Of a stretch of DNA of 64,000 bases, positions 41,843 through 53,496 are shown in pieces. This stretch comes from Isochrysis galbana. Its lineage: Eukaryota > Haptophyta > Isochrysidales > Isochrysidaceae. The notes beneath the pieces were generated by a model. The model searched no databases and was not told the origin of the DNA. It was given only the letters and a program-made list of their open reading frames with translations. How positions within the stretch are numbered: the stretch's first letter is position 1; the number at the start of each line of letters is the position of its first letter. The position numbers and the translations under genes are program-made. The stretch spans positions 3,434,127 to 3,498,126 of the forward strand of contig CM030943.1 of NCBI GenBank assembly GCA_018136815.1. Direction: 5' to 3'.

Positions 41843-44800
41843 ATGAGCGTGGGCATACTTCTCGTCCTTGGCAGTCTCGCAGCTGCTAGTGCACTCTCAT
41901 GCGGTGACCCTGAGGCGCAAAACTTCCTCTACCGTGCTGACGGTCTCTTCGACTCCGAACTCTGCGCCTACGAGCCGATTTACTACTGCAACGATCCAAC
42001 GGCCACAAACTACCAGTCAGGTAAGTCGTCATCGTTTGTGCACGTACAGTGCAGCACGGCCGCCGCCACCTTGCAGGCGTGGCAGATTTCCTCCAGGCCT
42101 ACCGATAGATGAGATCGGGGTGGGAGCGTGAAGGCCGCCGAAGCATGGGGGCCGGCGCACGCGCGCGCACGCCTGCTAATGAGCACGGGCCCGCGGTCAA
42201 AATCCATTGCTTGCGTGAACTGCAGTCGACTCAGCTGTGCGCTCATGGTGCCATCCAGTGCGATGGAGGCTAATGGGTGTCCGCCCCCACTGTTACGTCA
42301 TTCAGCCCCTTCAGAGGCGAAACGCGACTACATTCCACGTGTTTGGGCTTGCACGTACAACATCGTGGCGTGCAAGGAGCCGGCAGCCGACAACTTCTAC
42401 GCGCTAGCTGATGTACACGACCCGTCCAAATGTAGCTACGGTGGCTGCACAAACCCAGACGCCGCCAACTACAATCCGTCGGTGCGCTCCGCCTTCTCTC
42501 CCCCAGCCCTACAGCTGGTTGTTCCAACCATTCTTGCGGGGCCCCATGCGTTCAACAGGCGACTTATCACGACGGTACCTGCACGTATGACAAGGTTGGA
42601 TGCACGGTGAGAGAAATCCTCCATCCACACTTCGCGGGTGTGTTGCATGGCCCGTTTGTCTCTCACGTGCGCTCTTCGGCTCTCCCCTCGTCAGGACCCA
42701 ATGGCTGCCAATTTCCACCCGGCATTCACAATATCCTGCCAGGCCTTTGCTCCGCCACCAGCTATTCCGAGCCCGGATAGCCCTCCTCCTCCCCCGCCGC
42801 CGCCAACTCCGAGCCCGCCACCTCCGCCGCCCTCGCCTCCGCCCTCGCCCCCGCCCCCGTCACCTCAGCCGTCAGAACCGCCCGGCCTTCCGCCACCTTT
42901 GAAGCCGCCCCCATCGCCACAACCACCATCGCCGCCGCCGTTTTCACCTCCACCTTCGCCCCGGATGCCCCCCTCGCCGCCTGCACCGCCATCCTTTCCA
43001 TCGCCGCCCTCGCCTCCGCCTCCCTCGCCGCCGCCGCCCTCACCGCCACACCCCTCACCGCCAGACCCCTCGCGGCCGCCGCCTCCGTCGCCGCCGCCAT
43101 TGCCGCCGCCCCAGTCGCCGCCGCCCCCGTCACCAGCACCGTTGCCCACACCGCCACCTTCCCCGGCGCCGTTGCCCTCGCCGCCGCCTTCACCGGCACC
43201 GTTGCCCTCGCCGCCGCCATCCCCCGCGCCATTGCCCTCGCCGCCGCCTTCACCGGCACCGTTGCCCTCGCCGCCGCCATCCCCCGCGCCATTGCCCTCG
43301 CCGCCGCCTTCACCGGCACCGTTGCCCTCGCCGCCGCCATCCCCCGCGCCATTGCCCTCACCGCCGCCTTCACCGGCACCGTTGCCCTCGCCGCCGCCAT
43401 CCCCCGCGCCATTGCCCTCGCCGCCGCCTTCACCGGCACCGTTGCCCTCGCCGCCGCCATCCCCCGCGCCATTGCCCTCGCCGCCGCCTTCACCGGCACC
43501 GTTGCCCTCGCCGCCGCCATCCCCCGCGCCATTGCCCTCGCCGCCGCCTTCACCGGCACCGTTGCCCTCGCCGCCGCCCTCACCGGCACCGTTGCCCTCG
43601 CCGCCGCCCTCTCCGCCGATACCCACCCAACCCCCACTGCCCTCGCTACCGCCCTCCCCACCCCCACTGCCCTCGCCGCCGCCCTCACCGCCGCCACCCG
43701 TACCGCCCCCACCCTCACTGCCGCCACCCGCACCGCCCCCACCCTCACCGCCGCCACCCGCACTGCCCCCACCCTCACCGCCGCCACCTGCACCGCCCCC
43801 ACCCTCACCGCCGCCACCCGCACCGCCACCACCCTCACCGCCACCCCCGTCGCCGCCGCCTCCCTCGCCACCCCCGTGGACGCCTCCGCCCTCGCCGCCG
43901 CCCTCGCCACCGCCCTCGCGGCCACCGCGCTCGCCACCGCCCCCATCGCCGCCGCCCCCGTCGCCGCCGCCGTTTCCCCCTCCACCTTCGCCGCAGCCAC
44001 CATCGCCACCGCCGCCATCAACGCCACCATCGCCACCATCGCCACCACCATCCCCCATTCAACCGATTCCACCATCGCCGCCGCCTTTCTCTCCGCGCCC
44101 CTCGCCGTTGCCGCCACCACCATCGCCGCCACTGTCGCCGCCACCGCCATCGCCGCCGCCATTGCCATCGCTGCCACCGCCGCCGCCATCACCGAAGCCG
44201 CCGCGTGTTGCTCCCTATCCTCCGCCTTTCTTACCCCCACCGTCCCCGCCTCCAACACCGCCGCCAGTGCCGCCGCCGCCGACGCCGCCACTTCCAGCGC
44301 CGCCGCCACCCTCGCCTCCACCTCCAGTACCGCCCCCACCATTGCCGCCGCCCGACCTGCCGCCGCCCGCCTCGCCACCTCCTCCGTTCTCACCCTATCC
44401 CTCTCCACCACCGATTCCTCCCCCTTCTCCACCGCCGACACCTCTACCCTCGCCGTCGTCTCCCCCTTTACCACCATCTCCCATTCCGCCCCCTTCCTCG
44501 CCGCCGCCCTTGTACCCTAATCCTTCCACGCCGCCACCATCCCCGCCTCCACCATCCCCGCCCTCGATGCCGCCCTCCCCGCCATCCGTTCCACCGCCGC
44601 CCTCGCCGCCGCCCTCCCCGCCGTCTCTGCCTTCTCCGCCGCTCGAACCCCCGCTCCCGCCTTTCCTGCCGCCGCCCTCGCCGCCGCCCCTGCCGCCGCC
44701 GCCGTCACCGCTGCCACCCTTGTCCCCGCCTCCACCCCGACCCTCACCTCGCCAACCGCCATCACCTTTGGCACCGCCGCCACCACCATCGCCCAAACCG

Positions 44801-47800
44801 CCGCCACCCAGTACATGCTGCCAGTACACAGGCTGCACTCATTCACTGGCGCTCAACTACGACCCCTTTGCGCCCCTTTCGGACTTGCGTAAGTGCGTGT
44901 GGGGTTCCGAATACTACAACCGTGTCGGTTGCACCGACCCTAGGGCGATCAACTATGATTCCCACGCGACCACTTGCTTGCCTGCGTATCCGGTGCCACC
45001 CTCGCCGCCGCCACCACCGCCCTCGCCGCCATCATCGCCACCCTCACAGCCGCCGCCCTCACCTCCGCCTTCCCCGCCATTACCTTCACCGTTATTGCCC
45101 CCCACACCGTCGTCGCCGCCGGCACCGTCGCCCCCGCCTCCGTCGCCGGCCCCATCGCTGCCTCCATTGCCGCCGCCATCGCCGCCACCTCCCGTGGTTC
45201 CGATACCACCATCGCCGCCGCCACTGCCACCGTCACCGCCGCCGCCCCCGCCATCCCCCCCGCCATCGCCCCCGCCATTCCCACCGCCACCATCACCCCC
45301 GCCGCCTTTTCAGCCGCCTCCCCCCCCGCCGCCTTCCCCCCCGCCACCATCGCGACCTCCACCCTTATTGCCTCTGCCATCGGGCCCGCCCCCATCACCG
45401 CCTCCGCCCCGCCCGCCCCCCTTCCCACCGCCCTCCCCACCCCTCCCTTCGCCATCCCCTCCCTCATCGCCGCCGCTCGTACCACAACCTCCATCGTCCC
45501 CACCACCCGTGCCGCCGCCGCCCTCGCCACCACCGCCATCTCTGCCACCGCCTTCACCCCCACCGCCCTCGCCCTCGTCCCCGCCACCCTCACCCCGGCC
45601 ACCCTCGTCTCCACCCTTCTCACCGCCTGCTGACCCATCCACGCCCCCGCCACCCTCACCTCCGCCATCGCCCCCTATCCCATCATCGCCCCCCCCACCC
45701 CCGCCCCCATCATTCCCGCCCCCATCGCCCCCGCCATCGCCACCACCACCGTCGCCACCGCCGCCTTCTCCACCACCGCCATCGCCACCGCCGCCATCTC
45801 TGCCGCCGCCGTCGCCACCGCCGTCGCCTCCACCATCGCCCCCGCCATCGCCGCCACCTCCCACGCCGCCACCCTCGCCCCCCCCTTCGCCACCGCCGCT
45901 ACCGCCCCCTCCTGCGGAGGGCTGCGAGAAAGTGTGCCTCTACGTAACAAATTCGCTTGACGAAACGGTACCGATGCTCTGGGTCGATACCGTCCCTTTG
46001 CCAGAGGACAGTCGCTTCGGCCATATGCAGCCCAAAACACAGTCGACTTCGACAGAGTCCCGTTACATCAACCTCATTTGGGGTTCCGACAGCAACGTTT
46101 CCGACATGCAGACCGCCACAATGACAAGCGCTGGAGGCGACACAACGCCGTACTACAACGACAACTACCGCGTTTTCAACGGCGCATCCAGCGAGAGCGA
46201 GTTCACCGCCATCGCCATACCCGATGGGTCCCTAGTCATGAACACGATCCACGACACTACACCCGACCAAGGCACCAGCGGCGACGCACCAATTTTCGGT
46301 TACGCCAAGTGCCAGTGGCTCCGGCATGCTCGCGGCGAGCTGCCTGGGGCAGCATGCTCTGCCATGTGGGGAGGCAGTCTTGTCGATGGCTACGTATTCC
46401 AGGCAGCTGCTGGCACTATGGAATGTGGGCGCCTGCTTGCCATCAATAACCATGCGATGGATGCCTATCACGCCATTGCCACCGGCCGCTGTCCTCGCGG
46501 ATCACCTGTCGACACAGCCAACTACAATCCTGTGTGGACCCGTCGACTTCTTGTCGGAGGCTGCATGATCCCGTCCGACCTGCAATATGATGTTTCCGCT
46601 GAGGTTCACGTACCCCAGTCGTGCTCCTCGCCCAGCGATTATAAAAAGGGCTGCCTTTTCCCAACAGCGCTCAATTTTGATCCCACAGCCGTCCAATCTG
46701 GCTTATGCGAGTGGCCTACCATAGGCTGCATGGACCCGACGGCATACAACTATAACTCGCTCGCCACCGACTCTGGCCCGTGCATAGCCAAGGTTGCCGG
46801 CTGCTCCATTTATCAAGGCTTGTACACCGGCCGACCCGATGCAGATAAGCTCATCGATGGTGGCCCATACTCGGACAAGTTTGCCGGCGAGCTTCCACTC
46901 GACCAGCTTCCACTCGGTATATGGGACGCCACCACCACTTACAATCGCACCACAGCTCTGACATACAGCGCCGATGCGACCGACCCAGCTGACTGCATCA
47001 TTGTTATCGAGGGTTGCATGGATCCAACTGCTGTCAATTACGATTCGATGGCGACCATTGACTCGGGCGATTGGTGTCGTCCATACTCGTTGGGCTGCAT
47101 GGATAACCAGGAATCGATGAACTTTGACTCCGCTCACACTGTCGACTCCGGTTGCATCGGAAAGGCACCTGGCTGCACCGACCCAGCTGCTATCAACTAC
47201 AACTCCAAGGCCAGCTTCGATGACGGTTCTTGTAAAACGATACTCGTCGGCTGCGGCCACCCCAAGGCGGTAAATTACGACTCAGTCGTCACTGTGCACA
47301 ACGCAACGGAGTGCGTGTGGTACAATCCGTTGCCGCCTGGACCGCCAGCCCCACCCCTGGCGCCGGGAGCCGAATCCAAGACGTACGCCATCGTCGAGGT
47401 TGTTGCAGTATTTAACGTTGAGGTGTCGGATGTGCTCCTGCCGTGCTCCACTAGAGGTCCAGGCTGGAATAAGGCAAGCTGCTTTGCCGATACGATCATG
47501 TTGCTCTCGGGCGGTAGGTCTCTCACACACGCGGTGATGGCTGGCTCCGCCGTTGTGACTACGGATCTTGCTTTCGACTCGGAGGTAGATGCAGACGCCG
47601 GCGTGAATATCATCTCGAACGCCGATCTAAGTACAATATACACGGACGGTTTGGGAGTGCCTTCCACCCTCATAGCCACCCGCCGGGGCACGATGCACCT
47701 TACATTCAGCCCTGTAGTCGTCGAGCAAAGCTCAAACAACATGGCTGTCATCATCGGCGGGACCGTTGGAGGCATTGTCTTCCTCGTATTGGTTGCCGGC

Positions 47801-47878
47801 TTGGTACGATTCAGGTTTAAGAAAAACATCGTGGATGTGAAGAAGCGGCGCACGTCGATTGCACCGAGCGACGAGTGA
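41843..47878 (+). CDS. Giant proline-rich surface protein with GCxDPxAxNY modules
   Basis: Four exons: 41843-42020, 42315-42481, 42559-42606 and 42695-47878, about 1858 residues. Signal peptide MSVGILLVLGSLAAASALS, then Cys modules of the type C-x-D/E-P-x-A-x-N-Y/F ... DGTC (exons 1-4), a proline-rich arm (about 157-835), two modules (GCTHSLALNYDP, GCTDPRAINYDS), a second proline arm (about 900-1205), a 330-residue ectodomain (EKVCLYVTNSLDE ...), six or more further modules such as GCMDPTAYNYNS and GCTDPAAINYNS, a membrane helix (about 1812-1838) and a short basic tail. The exon joins are supported because each falls inside a module and restores it. The GCTDPxAxNY repeat is known from secreted bacterial and algal proteins. 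Probably a wall or scale-associated protein; ligand unknown. Confidence 0.85.
43145..43615 (+). repeat. 60-bp coding minisatellite (PPPSPAPLPS pairs)
   Basis: About 7.5 tandem copies of a 60-bp unit that alternates CCGCCGCCTTCACCGGCACC and CCGCCGCCATCCCCCGCGCC blocks, encoding PPPSPAPLPS twice. Near-identity between units indicates recent homogenisation. Confidence 0.92.
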
Positions 47879-48010
47879 GTGCACGGCTGTCTACCGTCGT
47901 ACAAGGTACCCATCTTATTCTGAGCACGATCGTTATTGCCCTCGGTAGTTTAACTTTGTGATAAAGCTATCATTAGTATCACCTACTAAACTATTGTTAT
48001 AGTTTTAGCG

Positions 48011-49647
48011 ATGGAGCGCGCGCCGACCGCTCCCACCTCCCAGCCCCCCGCCGCCACGACGCCCCACCGGGGCCGCCCCAAGCCGCCGGAGCCAAAGCGC
48101 TCACAGGCCGCCCCCCTGACTGACAGCGATGTTGACATGATCCTTCCGCCTTCGCCGCCCCAACAGCCACACAAGCAGGGAACAGGCAGAGTCCTGTTCC
48201 CTGCAGACCAACAGGGCCAGCAGCTGTCCCTCCCACCTGCTTCTGCCGCCGCTCCACCAAAACAAGGACTCCCCATGGTGGATGGCAGCCCTGCTGCCAC
48301 CCCCATGGAGGCCACTCCTACCTTCAGTGCACCCCTCGGGGGCGGGCACTTCACTCAACAAACAATCTTGGGAGCCTTTACGGCTTCCAACCCCTCAAAT
48401 CATACGCTCAGGCGGCCGGCCCCAAAGGGAAGCAACCACAAGAAGCACAGAGGGCCCCATCTTTGCCTCCTCAACATCCACCACCGCCCTCGCGCAAGCG
48501 AGCAGACCCGCAGTCGGAACCGAAGCCGAACCAAACACACAACACACAATTCGCCTCACCACCCCATGATGATGAGGAGGAACAGGATGACACTCCCTTC
48601 TTCATTCAGCTAGCTCAGCTGGCTGATGACAAAAAGGAGATCAAGAGTGAGGATGTAGCTACCTACATGAAATTCCTTCTCTCAAAGCTTGAGGGTCTCG
48701 ATGCCACCCCAGATGGGATGGATAAAGGACGAAAAGGTGCATGGATCTTTTATGTCGATGAAGACGCGCACGACCAATTCAAGGCCGCATATGGCGATAA
48801 ACTCCAAGCAGCTCTCTCGGGAGTCCAACATGAGTTTGCAGTAACCTATGGCGCTCTAGCCGACTCGGCACCACGAAAGTCTAGCGCTATCCGGTCCTCT
48901 CTGAAGGAGGTGGCAACCTACATCGTATTTCGCATTTTCGACCCCGTAAAAGCCTACAAGACGAAAACTCGACACCTCGCTAACGCACTGGAGCGTGAAG
49001 GGTTCCACGTATTACGGGGCAACCAACAACGCGCCAAAACCACGGTAGAAGGGATCACGAAAGTTGAATCGGGCAAACGCCCGATCTGGCATTTCTACGT
49101 CTATACCGACACCTCCGCCTTGGGACACCGTTTCCCTCGCAACTTCCACGTGACTCTCGATGATGGAGAAAACTTCAACTTGGACTATGCTGTCCGTTCT
49201 TCGGTCGAATGCGTGACCCCCGAAGGGGAAATAGCCATCCACGGGGCCCCCGGGGGATGTAAAGGATATGACAAGCCGTGGGCCATATCTTTCATCCGAA
49301 AGAATCAAGTAAGCTTTCGCCAATGTACCTGCGAGCAGGACAAGGCGAAAGCGGAACAACGTAAGCGTCAGAGGGACGCTAGCAACGCCATGGACTTCAG
49401 GGCCCTGATGGGGCTTGGAGCGGCGGCACCTTGCCGGCGATTCATGGCGGGAGAATGCAAAAACAATCGCACGAAAGGACGTCAAATCGTCCAATGCTCC
49501 TCCAGCCACGACATCCCCGGATGTTGGGCAAAGGATCCCACCACGGGCAAACAAACTTGTATGGTCAAATGCAATCTTAAACCTAATAAGGCTTATCCAG
49601 GGTACTGCGTGAACGGAGTTAGTTGCCTTTACCGTCATGGTGAATAG
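48011..49647 (+). pseudogene. LINE ORF1 with one frameshift
   Basis: The N-terminal frame (MERAPTAPTSQ ...) runs in register with the other copies to about 48400 (GAFTASNP), then the homologous protein continues in another frame (SYAQAAGPKGK ... ) to the stop at 49647. One small indel near 48395-48410 explains it. The globular domain and Cys/His-rich end are intact and over 90% like the copy at 24416. Confidence 0.85.
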
Positions 49648-50043
49648 TAGTGACTTAAAGATTGCGACATACAATTTGAACGGAGCGAAACATAAATTAT
49701 CGTCGACTCTAGCGCAAGCGAGACTAGGAGGGATCCATGTTCTGTACGCGCAAGAACTACATCATTACAGCGATGGGTGGCACCTAAGGGTGCAAGGTTT
49801 GGCCCGGTCCCTTGGTTGGGACTGGTTTCAATCCCCCGCGGCTAGGGGCGACCCTGGGAGCGGAGTGGCGGTAGCCATTAGAAGAGACAGAAGCGACGTA
49901 GTAGTAGAATCTTGGTCGGTAGTTATCCCGGGAAGGCTGGTAGTAGTGAAGGCTAAGATCGGACATGAAACAATATCTTTCGCCTCAGTGTATCTAAATG
50001 CCCAACCTAATAAGCGTAAAGAAGACATCAAAGTCCTTCATGA
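49637..50043 (+). pseudogene. LINE ORF2 fragment (endonuclease N-terminus)
   Basis: ATG overlaps the ORF1 stop by 11 bases, as in the copy at 26055. It keeps Trp (TGG) where that copy has TGA. The sequence ends within the endonuclease domain (ASVYLNAQPNKRKEDIKVL) at the junction with Gypsy DNA. Confidence 0.85.
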
Positions 50044-51030
50044 GAGCCAACAGCCAACTTGAGAGCCCACCGAGTCAGCCGAGAGGCTGGCCCACCGGCT
50101 ACTTGATCCTTCATGGTATGCAGCCATCGCAGCGCAGAGTGGTCGACGACTAACTTGAACCGACGCCCCCAAAGGTAGGGTCGCCAATTTCGGATTGATT
50201 CCAGGGCAGCCAAGAGTTCAATCTCGGTCACCGTCCAATGGCGTTCGGCCGAGGTGAGACTGCGAGCGTAATACCCAACGACTCGTTCACGGTTATCGTC
50301 TCCTAGCTGCGAGAGGATGCCGGCGATGCCCAACTTGCTAGCCCCATCGGTCTTGACGATGAAGGGCCGATCATCCCTGGGTGGAGTCAAGACGGGCTCC
50401 GAAGTGATCGCTGTCTTGAGCTCTTGGATAGCTCGGCGACACTCCTCGGACTGGGACTCCTTTGCCACGTCGCAGCCCTTCCGCGTGAGAGCAGTGAGGG
50501 GAGCAGCCTTAGCGGCGAATTGGCGAATGAATCGACGATAGTAGGAGCAAAGGCCGAGGAAAGATCGAACCGCTTCCAAGGAGTTGATGGATGACGGGTC
50601 GATGTCGGCGATAGCTGCGACCTTCTTCGGGTCCATCTTGAGACCTTCCCTCGAGACAACGTGACCGAGGTACTCCGTAGAGGTGGCAAAGAAGACACAC
50701 TTGGACATCTTGCAGGTCAGGCCGGCCCACTCTAGCCGCTCGAGAACTAGGTCTAGCCGGTGAAGCATTTGCTCGAACGAAGCCTGTGCCCTGGCCTCTT
50801 CGGAAGGACCCACGCCCGTTGACCAGATGCCCACATCATCGAGGTAAGGCATGCAGATCTCCCACGCTAGCGCACCGAGAACGATGTCCATCAAGCGGCA
50901 CATGTAGGAGGGACCTGATTGGATGCCGAACGGTAGAAAGTTGAACTCGTATTTGCCGCGGTGGGTAGTGAAAGCGGTGATATGTTTGTGCGATTCTTTG
51001 ATCGGGATGGCTTCACAACTGATTGTTTAC
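50044..51030 (-). pseudogene. Ty3/Gypsy pol fragment: reverse transcriptase and RNase H
   Basis: Minus-strand frame open from about 51030. RT: TAFTTHRGKYEFNFLPFGIQ, then YLDDVGIWS (the catalytic YxDD site) and EYLGHVVSREGL; then the RT connection SFLGLCSYYRRFI and RNase H (FIVKTDGASKLGIAG, YARSLTSAERHWTVTEIELL, LVVDHSALRWL). It ends at RLTRWALKL, where Gypsy elements continue toward integrase; that part, protease and gag are absent. Upstream, an LTR of family A lies almost directly next to it (51075-51337), so the internal 5' region was deleted. Confidence 0.88.
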
Positions 51031-51074
51031 GAAACGAAGAGACCGAAGACGCGTCGAATCCACCTAGCCCACAG

Positions 51075-51337
51075 TGACAGGCGACCTGGCTCCTTTGGGT
51101 CAAGATTACCCGAAAGGAGGAAACCTGGAATCTAGACCTGACAGACAGGCTAGAAGGAACGAAACGAGAACCCGAATTCTAGATCGCTAGGGACGAACCC
51201 TACCAACCTAGATGTACCCGAGCTTCACCGTGTGGCCGCACGGCGAAGGACCTGGAAACAAGAGCCTGGAAATCGCATCATCTAGGATGAATGCGACAGA
51301 AGAGAAGCCTAACGAGTGTCGATTCGCGAATGCGACA
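51075..51337 (-). repeat. LTR family A, complete copy
   Basis: 263 bp on the minus strand from TGTCGCATTCGCGAATCGAC to GGTCGCCTGTCA, TG...CA termini as expected for an LTR. The 3' 100 bases recur at window positions 1-102. It lies between the Gypsy pol fragment and a LINE fragment. Confidence 0.65.
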
Positions 51338-51351
51338 ATGTTCAAAGAAGG

Positions 51352-51755
51352 GTTGGTTGCCGTAAAGGCCCCCAGAATTGTCTGTTGTGTGAAGTGCCCG
51401 CCCACGAGGGGTGCACTGCTGGTAGGAGTTACCACCATGGGGGTGGCAGCATGGCTGCCACCCACCATGGGGAGTCCTTGTTGGGTTGGTAGTCCAGTGG
51501 AGTGAGGCGGCAGAGCCAGAGGCTGGCTCTGCTGGTCTGCAGGGAACAGGGTCCTTCCTGTCCCCTGCTTCTGTGGCTGGTGGGGAGGCGAGGGTGGGAG
51601 GATCATGTCGACATCGTTGTCTGTCAGTGGGACGGCCTGCGAGCGCTTCGGCTCCGGCGGCTTGGGGCGGCCCCTGTGGGGCGTCGTGGCGGCGGGGGGC
51701 TGGGAGGTGGGAGCGGTCGGCGCGCGCTCCATCGCTAAAACTATAACAATAGTTT
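51352..51755 (-). mobile_element. LINE 5' fragment (ORF1 start)
   Basis: Pre-start hairpin at 51738-51755, ATG at 51732, frame MERAPTAPTSQ to QTILGAFTATNP with no break. Cut at about 51352 by the LTR of family A. With the plus-strand copy at 47988 it forms an inverted pair around the Gypsy DNA. Confidence 0.85.
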
Positions 51756-53400
51756 TTGAGAGGCGCGCATGAAGGCCATCGGTAAAATAATACCGGAGGG
51801 GGGCCTGAAATATATTAAATATTTCCGCACGGCCGTCAGACCGTCAGAGGCCTGAAATCGGGTATTTTTCGAAAATTTTGCCGGAAGACCCCCGGTTTTT
51901 TTTTGCTGATCTCCCATACCGGAACCTATAGGGAGCTTATTTAGGCCTTCGTTTGCCCATTACAGATGGTGCCCTCCGCACCCCCCTAGTGAGTGACCGG
52001 GCTACGAACGAAGCGCGAAGCGCGTATGCATGAGTCCAACGCAGGCCACCATCAGGCCGAGCTTGCACATGACAGATGAGCCCTGGGCTCAATGCGCTCG
52101 CCTTCGCCACGCAAGGGGGAAGGGGAAAGAGCGCGCGCGGAGAGGGAGCGCAGCACGTGGCTACTCGTAGGGATGCTAGATGCTAGACAACAAGAGGCTC
52201 TTCTACAAAACTACAATTTCTAACGGTAAGACATGATCATATGATCACATCATCAAACGCCACCGAGGACGGGGCACGCGGGGCCCGGCGGCGGCGGATG
52301 GCGGCGCTGGGGGGGGAAAAGGGGGGTACCAGCTTCCTGGCAGGGGAACCCAACAGTTGAGGGTGCACTGAGGTAGTCGGCGGTGAGGAAGGTGGCGGCG
52401 GGTGGCCGGAGGAGGCGCGGTGTGAGGAAGGTCAAGGTGGCGGGAGGGCTCACACAGTGAAGGAGAGGGCGAGTGCAGGAGGAGGTGCGCCTGCCTGCGC
52501 GTGGGAGGGCAGGGGGGGAGGGGACGGGGGGACGGCGGTGGCGAAGACGAGGCGAGAATTCGAAGCCATGGCGGGGTCGGGGGATGCGGGATCAAGGAAG
52601 GTGGAGAGGGAGGAAGAGGAGAGAGAGGAGGGTGGCTGTGGTGACGGCGGAGGGGCCGAGGGAGGCGGCAAGACACGAGGAGAGCACGATGGAGGAGATG
52701 GTAGAGATGGTTGGGTAGGGAGCTGGGTAAGGGCGAGGGAGAAGGAGGCAATGGTGCGGGAGCTAAAGATGGTGGAGTAGGGGAAGGCGCGAGCAAGCCG
52801 GTCTCCACTTTGATTGCTGTGTCTTGAGCATCCACGCGGGTCCTCCTGCCCCCTCGCGAGAGGCTGGCGGCTGCGGCTGCCAGCCCCTCCTCTCTCTCTC
52901 GTCGCTGTGGCCCGCAGGTAAGAGGTCGCCTTATTCGACTGGGACGGCGCTCGAACCGCCGCACCCGTGCGCCCTGCACGCGCGCTGAGCGCCCCGCCCT
53001 CGGCAGCCGTTCCCCTCCTTTGGCGCCTACGCCACTCGTCGACAGTCGCGGCTTCATATCCTCTCTCACTTCCCTCCATCCTTCTCCCTCGCCGCTCGCG
53101 TGCGTTGGGCGGCTTCCCTTCCCTTCCTTCTCCTCTTGCTTACCATTTCATCCTCCTTCGTGTCCTCTCCCCATTCCTCCCCCCATTCCTCCTTCCTTTG
53201 CGAGTGCACTGCGCGCGCCTCGCTCATTGCCTCTCCCCCATGCTTCTCCCTCCCTCGCTCATCCTTCCCCGCCATCGCTTGCTGCCACAGATGTAGCCGC
53301 CACCGCTGACCTGCCGCTTTCTCTTCATCGGCGCTCGTCGCGACGTGGCGGCCGCCGCCAGTGGGCACCTTTTCTCTACCCAGGTGGCGCGCGACCATCA
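51756..53400. other. Intergenic, no supported gene
   Basis: 51760-52240 shows no gene. 52245-53080 has long minus-strand frames rich in Ser/Pro/Leu, with 'hits' only to low complexity; the plus strand is GAGG-rich. 53030-53290 is pyrimidine-rich and precedes the SRP14-like start at 53401. Confidence 0.45.
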
Positions 53401-53496
53401 ATGGTGCAGCTCGACGCGGATGGCTTCCTCACGCAGCTCACGCGTATGCTTCAGAAGTCGAGGTAGAAGGACGCAGTCCATCTGACACTGAAGCGA
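53401..53496 (+). pseudogene. SRP14-like N-terminus with in-frame TAG
   Basis: From the ATG the frame reads MVQLDADGFLTQLTRMLQKS, then Arg, a TAG at 53464-53466, then KDAVHLTLKR. The signal recognition particle 14-kDa subunit begins with the same pattern in plants and animals: MV-L...FL-ELT-x-x-x-x-K followed by a short turn and a V-x-x-T-L-K-[KR] strand. The stop falls exactly where a Glu/Thr is usual, with no change in spacing. What follows LKR does not look like SRP14; an intron could start near GTACGC at 53498. It may be a dead exon, a retrocopy end, or a sequencing error in a true gene. SRP14 with SRP9 forms the Alu domain that slows elongation. Confidence 0.45.

Larger units (their letters stand above)
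47988..50043 (+). mobile_element. LINE, main family, 3'-truncated
   Basis: Hairpin at 47988-48005, ORF1 from 48011 and the first 136 codons of ORF2. LINE sequence stops at AAAGTCCTTCATG (50041), where it meets minus-strand Gypsy DNA. The 3' 3.5 kb are missing. Confidence 0.88.

Noticed and set aside
43145-43615. Regular repeats checked as a CRISPR array
   Set aside because: The 60-bp units are contiguous coding minisatellite without unique spacers; the genome is eukaryotic.
42762-44477. 571-codon Ala/Val-rich minus-strand frame and similar long frames opposite the proline arms
   Set aside because: They are shadows of the CCG/CCA-rich coding repeat on the plus strand.
52917-52980. tRNA suggested by GGTTCGAGCGCC on the minus strand
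   Set aside because: The T-arm does not pair and there is no matching acceptor stem.
26241-53466. Idea that TGA or TAG is reassigned to an amino acid
   Set aside because: All well-supported genes end normally at TAA, TGA or TAG, and the two odd stops lie in a transposon and a doubtful gene.
53464-53477. GT...AG micro-intron that would remove the TAG in the SRP14-like frame
   Set aside because: Fourteen bases is too short for splicing, and removal destroys the match.
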